Below are positions 57,918 to 64,000 of a stretch of 64,000 bases of DNA, piece after piece (positions within the stretch are counted from its first letter, which is position 1; every line of letters starts with the position of its first letter). The notes under the pieces are model-generated. The model saw nothing but the letters and a program-made list of their open reading frames with translations. It was not told the origin of the DNA and did no database searches. The stretch is from contig NZ_CP076061.1 in NCBI RefSeq assembly GCF_018729255.1, positions 2,108,001 through 2,172,000 on the forward strand, written 5' to 3'. The position numbers were made by a program, and so were the translations under genes. Source of the stretch: Cupriavidus sp. EM10 (lineage in GTDB: Bacteria > Pseudomonadota > Gammaproteobacteria > Burkholderiales > Burkholderiaceae).

Positions 57918-59155
57918 ATGAATAACAAGTCTCGACGCACGCTGATCGCCTTTGCCATCGTGGCAATCCTGGGGCGGGCGTGGCAACCTCGGCACTGCGA
58001 CCCTGGCACGGCGGGGAAGCGCAAGCCAATACGCCGCCTCCGGCGCCGGCAGTGGAAGTCTCGGCGGCAGTGGGCCAGACCATCACCGAATGGGATGAGT
58101 TCTCGGGCCGCATCGAAGCTGTGGACCGTGTGGAGATCCGTCCGCGCGTTTCCGGCACCATCGAAACGGTGCATTTCCGCGAAGGATCGATCGTGAAGAA
58201 GGGCGACCCGCTGTTCACGATCGACCCGCGCCCGTACGCCGCCGAAGTGGCGCGCGCCGAAGCGGCGCTGGCCGCCGCGCAGGTACGTGCGTCGCATGCA
58301 CAGACCGAGAAGGCCCGTGCCCAGCGCCTGCTGGACGACAACGCGATCTCGCGCCGCGAGTTCGACGAGCGCATCAATGCGGCCAGCGAGATGTCGGCGG
58401 ATGTGCGCGGTGCGCAGGCCGCGCTGGAAGTGGCGAAGCTGAACCTGGGCTACACGCGCATCGTGGCGCCGGTGGCGGGCAAGGTGTCGCGTGCCGAGAT
58501 CACCGTGGGCAACCTGGTGGCCGCGGGCGCCGCATCGCCGCCGCTGACCTCGGTGGTATCGGTCTCGCCGGTGTACGCCAGCTTCGACGTCGACGAACAG
58601 AGCTACCTGCGCTACACGGCGCCGGGCGCCAGCGGCGGCAAGAACGACCTGCCGGTGTTCCTGGGCCTGGCCAACGAGGACGGCAATCCGCACAAGGGCA
58701 AGATTCACTCGATCGACAACCGGCTCGATACGCGCAGCGGCACCATCCGCGTGCGTGCCGTGTTCGACAACGAGGATGGCCGCCTGCTGCCGGGCCTCTA
58801 CGCCAAGGTCAAGCTCGGTGGCGGCTCGCCGCACCCGGCCGTGCTGATCAATGACCGCGCCATCGGTACCGACCAGGGCAAGAAGTTCGTGCTGGTCGTC
58901 GACAAGGCCAACAAGCTCGTATATCGCGAAGTCGAGCTTGGACCGACGTACGAAGGGCTGCGCGTGATCCGCAAGGGGCTGCAACCGGGCGAGAACATCG
59001 TCGTGAACGGCCTGATGCGCGTGCGCCCCGGCGACACCGTGGCACCGAAGGCCGTCGCCATGGCCTATCGCAGCGAGCTTGAGCCGCGCGGCACCACCCC
59101 CGACCGCAAGCAGGCTGCGGAAGAGGGCAAGGCCGACAAGGCCAAGGTGAGCTGA
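57918..59155 (+). CDS. RND efflux periplasmic adaptor (MexE/BpeE/CeoA type), frameshift in the signal region
   Basis: Membrane-fusion protein of about 412 residues when repaired. The start MNNKSRRTLIAFAIVAILG runs in one frame, and the remainder (ATSALRPWHGG ... VEVSAAVGQTITEWDEFSGRIEAVDRVEIRPRVSGTI) in the next. One G is missing in the GGGG run at 57971-57974. The mature part is complete, with lipoyl, coiled-coil and barrel domains (FREGSIVKKGDPLFTIDPRPYAAEVARAEAAL, RIVAPVAGKVSRAEITVGNLV). GGAG precedes the ATG. A hairpin TCCGTCC-AAAG-GGACGGA lies upstream (57786-57803). Confidence 0.88.
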
Positions 59156-59260
59156 GCGTAGTACCCGCCCAGTCACACCGAACTGAAATTTCTCCCCTGA
59201 AGTTGTACATGGCGTCCGCCACGGCGGACGGCCAGGGGGGCTGCTTTCGCCGAGACCAAG

Positions 59261-62200
59261 ATGAATCTCTCGAAATTCTTTATCGATCGCCCGATTTTCG
59301 CGGGCGTGCTGTCGGTGCTGATCTTCCTGATCGGCGCCATCTCGATGTTCAAGTTACCGATCTCGGAGTACCCGGAAGTGGTACCGCCGTCGGTGGTGGT
59401 GCGCGCGCAGTTCCCGGGCGCCAACCCGAAGGTGATCGCCGAGACCGTGGCCACGCCGCTGGAAGAACAGATCAACGGCGTCGAGGACATGCTCTACATG
59501 AACTCGCAGGCCAACAGCGACGGCAACCTGACGCTGACGGTGACCTTCAAGCTGGGCACCGACCCGGACAAGGCCCAGCAGCTGGTGCAGAACCGCGTCT
59601 CGCAGGCCGAGCCGCGCCTGCCCGAGGACGTGCGCCGCCTGGGCATTACCACGGTCAAGAGCTCGCCTGACCTGACCATGGTGGTCCACCTGGTGTCGCC
59701 GAACGACCGCTACGACATGACGTACCTGCGCAACTACGCGCTGATCAACGTGAAGGACCGCCTGGCGCGGATCCAGGGCGTGGGCCAGGTGCAGATGTTC
59801 GGCTCGGGCGACTACTCGATGCGCGTCTGGGTGAACCCGGAGAAGATCGCCGAACGTGGCCTGGCCGCGTCCGACGTGGTGCGCGCCATCCGCGAGCAGA
59901 ACGTGCAGGTGGCAGCCGGCGTGATCGGCCAGTCGCCGTCGCTGCCTGGCACCGACCTGCAGCTGTCGGTGAACGCGCAGGGCCGTCTGCAGACCGTGGA
60001 GGAGTTTGGCGACATCATCGTCAAGACTTCGCCCGACGGCGTGGTGACGTACCTGAAGGACATCGCCCGCATCGAACTGGGTGCGTCGGAATACGCGCTG
60101 CGATCGCTGCTGGACAACAAGTCCGCCGTGGCGCTGCCGATCTTCCAGTCGCCGGGCTCCAACGCGATCCAGATCTCGAACGACGTGCGCAAGACCATGG
60201 CGGAGCTGAAGGCCAACATGCCGGAAGGCGTGGACTACAGCATCGTCTATGACCCGACGCAGTTCGTGCGCCACTCGATCGAGGCCGTGGTCCACACGCT
60301 GTTCGAGGCCATCGCGCTGGTGGTGCTGGTGGTGATCCTGTTCCTGCAGACGTGGCGCGCATCGATCATCCCGCTGCTGGCCGTGCCGGTGTCGATCGTC
60401 GGTACGTTCGGCCTGATGCACGCGTTCGGCTTCTCGATCAACGCGCTGAGCCTGTTCGGCCTGGTGCTGGCGATCGGTATCGTGGTGGACGATGCGATCG
60501 TGGTGGTGGAAAACGTCGAGCGGAACATCGAGGAAGGACTGTCGCCGAAGGAAGCGACGTACAAGGCCATGCGCGAAGTGAGCGGCCCGATCATCGCCAT
60601 CGCGCTGACCCTGATCGCCGTGTTCGTGCCGCTGGCCTTCATGACGGGCCTGACCGGCCAGTTCTACAAGCAGTTCGCGCTGACGATCTCGATCTCGACG
60701 ATCATCTCGGCGTTCAACTCGCTGACGCTGTCGCCGGCCCTGTCCGCGCTGCTGCTCAAGGGCCACGACGCGCCCAAGGACTGGCTGACGCGCGGCATGG
60801 ACCGTGTGTTCGGTGGCTTCTTCGCCCGCTTCAACCGCTTCTTCGGCCGCAGCTCGGACAGCTATGGCCGTGGCGTGAAGGGCGTGATCCGCCGCAAGGG
60901 CTCGGTGTTCGGCGTGTACGCCGTGATGCTGGTGGCCACCTGGGGTGTGTTCCAGATGGTGCCGAAGGGCTTCGTGCCGGCGCAGGACAAGCAGTACCTG
61001 GTGAGCTTTGCCAAGCTGCCTGACGGCGCCACGCTGGACCGTACCGAGGACGTGATCCGCCGCATGTCGGACATCGCGCTCAAGCATCCGGGCGTGGAAT
61101 CGGCCGTGGCCTTCCCGGGCCTGTCGATCAACGGCTTCACCAACAGCCCGAGCGCCGGCATCGTGTTCGTCACGCTGGATCCGTTCGACAAGCGCAAGGG
61201 CGCCGAGCTGTCGGGCAACGCGATTGCCGCCGACCTGAACAAGCAGTATGGGTCGATCCAGGACGCGTTCATCGCCGTGTTCCCGCCGCCGCCGGTACAG
61301 GGTCTGGGCACCATCGGCGGGTTCAAGATGATGATCGAGGACCGTGCCGCACTGGGTTACGACGAGCTGTTCAGCGCCACCAACGCGTTCATGACCAAGG
61401 CCCGCGCCACGCCGGAACTGGCTGGCATCTTCAGCAACTACCAGGTGAACGTGCCGCAGCTGGACGTGCAGCTTGACCGTACCAAGGCCAAGCAGCTGGG
61501 CGTGCCGGTGACCGACGTGTTCGAGACGCTGCAGACCTACCTTGGCTCGTCGTACGTGAACGACTTCAACAAGTTCGGCCGTACGTACCAGGTCAAGGTG
61601 CAGGCGGATGCGCAGTTCCGCCAGCATGCCGAGGACATCCTGCAGCTGAAGGCGCGCAGCAGCTCCGGCGAAATGGTGCCGCTGTCGTCGCTGGTGAAGG
61701 TCAAGCAGAGCTTCGGTCCGGATAGCGTGACGCGCTACAACGGCTTTACCGCCGCCGACATGAACGGTGGTCCGGCGCCGGGCTTCTCTTCGGGCCAGGC
61801 ACAGGCTGCCGCCGAGCGCATCGCCGCCGAAACGCTGCCCAAGGGTATCGGCTTCGAATGGACCGAGCTGACCTACCAGGACATCCTGGCCGGCAACGCG
61901 GGTGTCTGGATCTTCCCGCTGTGCGTGCTGCTGGTGTTCCTGGTGCTGGCTGCCCAGTACGAAAGCCTGACGCTGCCGCTGGCCGTGATCCTGATCGTGC
62001 CGATGAGCCTGCTGGCCGCCATGACCGGTGTCTGGCTGACGCGTGGCGACAACAACATCTTCACGCAGATCGGTTTCATCGTGCTGGTGGGGCTGTCCGC
62101 GAAGAACGCGATCCTGATCGTGGAATTTGCGCGAGAGCTGGAACATCAGGGCCGCACCGTGGTGCAGGCCGCCATCGAGGCCAGCCGCCTGCGTCTGCGC

Positions 62201-62452
62201 CCGATCCTGATGACGTCGTTCGCGTTCATCATGGGCGTGGTGCCGCTGGTGATCTCGACCGGCGCCGGCGCGGAAATGCGCCATGCCATGGGCGTGGCCG
62301 TGTTCGCGGGGATGCTGGGCGTGACGTTCTTCGGCCTGTTCCTGACGCCGGTGTTCTACGTGGCGCTGCGTCTGCTGGCCACCCGCAAGCAGCGTCGTGA
62401 AGCAGTTGCGACGGATGCATCGGCTTCGCACGCCGTGCCGTCCGCAGAGTGA
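59261..62452 (+). CDS. RND multidrug efflux transporter (MexF/BpeF/CeoB type)
   Basis: 1063 residues. The N-terminus NLSKFFIDRPIFAGVLSVLIFLIGAISMFKLPISEYPEVVPPSVVV is HAE1 family. Transmembrane helix 4 bears the proton relay (GIVVDDAIVVVENVERNIEE, two Asp). Large periplasmic loops and a second set of six helices follow, ending TFFGLFLTPVFYVALRLL. The stretch FAKLPDGATLDRTEDVIRRM and the later FPGLSINGFTNSPS are typical of MexF-like pumps. It exports drugs such as chloramphenicol and trimethoprim in relatives. It lies 105 bases after the adaptor gene. Confidence 0.95.
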   Translation: MNLSKFFIDRPIFAGVLSVLIFLIGAISMFKLPISEYPEVVPPSVVVRAQFPGANPKVIAETVATPLEEQINGVEDMLYMNSQANSDGNLTLTVTFKLGTDPDKAQQLVQNRVSQAEPRLPEDVRRLGITTVKSSPDLTMVVHLVSPNDRYDMTYLRNYALINVKDRLARIQGVGQVQMFGSGDYSMRVWVNPEKIAERGLAASDVVRAIREQNVQVAAGVIGQSPSLPGTDLQLSVNAQGRLQTVEEFGDIIVKTSPDGVVTYLKDIARIELGASEYALRSLLDNKSAVALPIFQSPGSNAIQISNDVRKTMAELKANMPEGVDYSIVYDPTQFVRHSIEAVVHTLFEAIALVVLVVILFLQTWRASIIPLLAVPVSIVGTFGLMHAFGFSINALSLFGLVLAIGIVVDDAIVVVENVERNIEEGLSPKEATYKAMREVSGPIIAIALTLIAVFVPLAFMTGLTGQFYKQFALTISISTIISAFNSLTLSPALSALLLKGHDAPKDWLTRGMDRVFGGFFARFNRFFGRSSDSYGRGVKGVIRRKGSVFGVYAVMLVATWGVFQMVPKGFVPAQDKQYLVSFAKLPDGATLDRTEDVIRRMSDIALKHPGVESAVAFPGLSINGFTNSPSAGIVFVTLDPFDKRKGAELSGNAIAADLNKQYGSIQDAFIAVFPPPPVQGLGTIGGFKMMIEDRAALGYDELFSATNAFMTKARATPELAGIFSNYQVNVPQLDVQLDRTKAKQLGVPVTDVFETLQTYLGSSYVNDFNKFGRTYQVKVQADAQFRQHAEDILQLKARSSSGEMVPLSSLVKVKQSFGPDSVTRYNGFTAADMNGGPAPGFSSGQAQAAAERIAAETLPKGIGFEWTELTYQDILAGNAGVWIFPLCVLLVFLVLAAQYESLTLPLAVILIVPMSLLAAMTGVWLTRGDNNIFTQIGFIVLVGLSAKNAILIVEFARELEHQGRTVVQAAIEASRLRLRPILMTSFAFIMGVVPLVISTGAGAEMRHAMGVAVFAGMLGVTFFGLFLTPVFYVALRLLATRKQRREAVATDASASHAVPSAE

Positions 62453-62463
62453 TGGTGAAAGAC

Positions 62464-63948
62464 ATGAACAACATCGTGATGAAGCAGTACCTGCCCAGGC
62501 TTGCAACGCTGGCCGCCGCGCTGGTGCTGGCGGGCTGCTCGCTGGCACCCACCTACAAGGTGCCCGAGACGCCCACCGCCGCCACGTTCAAGGAAGCCGA
62601 CGCCGCTGCCACCGAAGGCGCGCAGTGGAAGACCGCCGCACCGGCCGAAGGCCAGCAGCGTGGCGACTGGTGGAAGGTGTTCGGCGACGCCGAGCTGGAT
62701 CGCCTGATCGACGCCGCGAACGCGCACAACCAGGACCTGGCCGCAGCGGCGGCCCGCCTGAAGCAGGCGCGGGCGTTTACCGGGGCGACCGAGGCGGACC
62801 TGTATCCGCAGCTGAGCGCCGGTTTCGACCCCACGCGTTCGCAGCCGTCGGCGGCGTCGCAGGGCCTGCCGGATGGCACGCGCGTCTCGCCGCAGACCGT
62901 GTACAAGGCACGCCTGTTCGCCAACTACGAACTCGACCTGTTCGGGCGGGTGGCCAGCAGCGTGAACGCGGCCCGTGCGGAAGAGAAGGGCGCCGAGGAC
63001 CTGTATCGCTCGGTGCAGCTGGCGCTGCAGGCCGATACGGCGCAAGCCTACTTCGCCCTGCGTACGCTGGACAGCGACCGCGAGCTGCTGAACGCAACGA
63101 TCAAGTTGCGCGAGGATTCGCTGTCGCTGCTGCGCAAGCGCTATGACGCGGGCGAGACCACCGACCTGGATCCGGCCCGTGCCGAATCCGAACTGGGTAC
63201 GGCGCGTGCCGACCTGGCCGGCATCGAACGTCGTCGCGCCAACCAGGAGCATGCGCTGGCCGTGCTGACCGGCGTGGCACCGTCGCAGTTCGGGCTGGCC
63301 GCCAGGCCGTTCGATACCGCGCCGGTGGCGGTGCCGGCGGGGCTGCCGTCGGAACTGCTGGAGCGCCGGCCCGACATCGCGGCGGCGGAACGCCAGATGG
63401 CGGCCGCCAATGCACGGATCGGCATCGCCAAGGCGGCGTTCTTCCCGCGCATCTCGCTGACGGCGCTGTTCGGCTTCGAGTCGTCGGACCTGTCGAACCT
63501 GTTCAAGTGGTCGTCGCGTACGTGGATGCTCGGGCCGCTGGTCGGCACGACCGTGGCGCAGACCATCTTCGACGGTGGCCGCAACAGCTCGAACCTGGCC
63601 GGCGCCCGCGCTGCCCACGAGGAAAGCGTGGCGCGCTACCAGCAGACCGTGCTGGTGGCCTTCCGCGAGGTCGAGGACAGCCTGGCCGATGTACGCTGGC
63701 TCAGCCAGCAGGCCACGGCCCTGGATGGCGCGCTGGCCGGCGCCAAACGGGCCCAGCGCATCTCCCGCAGCCGCTACGACGCCGGCGCGGTGGATTACCT
63801 GACCGTGATCGACGCGGACCGCACCGTGCTGCAGTCGCAGCGCGACGCCAACGCGGTAGCCGGCCTGCGCGCGGCAGCCACGGTGTCGCTGGTCCGCAGC
63901 CTGGGCGGCGGCTGGGGCCCGCTGTCGGAGGCGGTGGCGAAGAACTGA
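62464..63948 (+). CDS. RND outer-membrane channel lipoprotein (OprN/OprC/OpcM, NodT family)
   Basis: About 494 residues. Lipobox LAGCSLAPTYKVPE (Cys near residue 25). It then shows the two OEP repeats (WWKVFGDAELDRLIDAANAHNQDLAAAAARLKQAR and VLTGVAPSQFGLAARPFD, LLERRPDIAAAERQMAAANARIGIAKAAFFPRISL). It forms the outer-membrane exit duct as a trimer. Start uncertain: ATG 62464 gives a short n-region; ATG 62452 overlaps the transporter stop. The last gene of the operon, followed by a CCCTCTCCC hairpin. Confidence 0.93.
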   Translation: MNNIVMKQYLPRLATLAAALVLAGCSLAPTYKVPETPTAATFKEADAAATEGAQWKTAAPAEGQQRGDWWKVFGDAELDRLIDAANAHNQDLAAAAARLKQARAFTGATEADLYPQLSAGFDPTRSQPSAASQGLPDGTRVSPQTVYKARLFANYELDLFGRVASSVNAARAEEKGAEDLYRSVQLALQADTAQAYFALRTLDSDRELLNATIKLREDSLSLLRKRYDAGETTDLDPARAESELGTARADLAGIERRRANQEHALAVLTGVAPSQFGLAARPFDTAPVAVPAGLPSELLERRPDIAAAERQMAAANARIGIAKAAFFPRISLTALFGFESSDLSNLFKWSSRTWMLGPLVGTTVAQTIFDGGRNSSNLAGARAAHEESVARYQQTVLVAFREVEDSLADVRWLSQQATALDGALAGAKRAQRISRSRYDAGAVDYLTVIDADRTVLQSQRDANAVAGLRAAATVSLVRSLGGGWGPLSEAVAKN

Positions 63949-63970
63949 GGCTGTTTCGTCTGCCACTGTC

Positions 63971-64000
63971 GTGCTCCCCTCTCCCATGAAATGGGAGAGG
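63971..64000. terminator. CCCTCTCCC-family hairpin, copy 5, cut by the window end
   Basis: CTCCCCTCTCCCAT-gaa-ATGGGAGAGG; the second arm runs off the window. It lies 22 bases after the channel gene and probably terminates the efflux operon. Confidence 0.75.

Noticed and set aside
59354..62548. A 1064-residue open frame antisense to the RND transporter
   Set aside because: High-GC third-codon bias makes long antisense frames common. The product is His/Arg/Gln-rich without any domain, and the sense protein is a textbook RND pump.

Overview
High GC content, gene families and order point to a chromosomal segment from a Burkholderiaceae bacterium, most likely Cupriavidus or Ralstonia. The clues are two Bug/TctC-type periplasmic binding proteins, a ben-cat benzoate/catechol cluster with BenM-type regulation, many LysR/TetR/AraC regulators, and a LysR-llpE-RND efflux locus arranged like Burkholderia ceo/bpe. 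I saw no tRNA, rRNA, CRISPR array, insertion sequence or prophage. The genus is an inference from gene content.

Layout. 1-4.4 kb: a partial unknown gene, a thioredoxin-like gene and a nuclease-helicase fusion of the DinG/XPD type, divergent from exonuclease III across a near-consensus LexA box. 4.4-6.2 kb: a TetR regulator, a 33-residue membrane peptide and a secreted YTDGAR-repeat protein. 6.2-13.5 kb: FAH hydrolase, VOC protein, LysR, MFS transporter, TetR, SDR and a frameshifted chemotaxis receptor. 13.5-19.8 kb: a disordered BON protein, cupin, AraC, a patatin with a histidine-rich tail, a HicA-like/HTH gene pair under a palindromic operator, and an ABC-type ATPase. 19.8-32.9 kb: CoA-transferase, cNMP-binding/TrxR-like flavoprotein, Bug receptor, diiron protein, a second YTDGAR protein, hydrolase-LuxR fusion, NTF2-like protein, M20 peptidase, peroxiredoxin-glutaredoxin fusion and a flavoprotein disulfide reductase. 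33-38 kb: ybhN-like and clsB genes, a glutamine amidotransferase, TetR and an OpgC-domain protein. 38.2-47.4 kb: benzoate/catechol degradation. 47.5-56.4 kb: ChaA antiporter, FecA-like receptor, SRAP protein, triple-BON protein, GlxA-type regulator, M20 peptidase. 56.4-64 kb: LysR, llpE-like gene and an RND tripartite efflux operon.

How it works together. BenABC and BenD convert benzoate to catechol, CatA opens catechol to cis,cis-muconate, and CatB cycloisomerises it. BenM and a CatR-like regulator flank the cluster, and perfect ATAC-N7-GTAT boxes precede benM and catB. catC and catD are not in the window. The efflux operon matches the salicylate/chloramphenicol-type pumps of Burkholderia in order.

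Caveat. Four genes (chemotaxis receptor, benD, the second Bug receptor, the RND adaptor) each carry a one-base deletion. All four can be repaired by lengthening a short homopolymer by one base. This looks more like a systematic sequencing or assembly error than four independent pseudogenes. A CCCCTCTCCC...GGGAGAGGGG hairpin family recurs at five gene ends and acts, at least in form, as a set of portable terminators.
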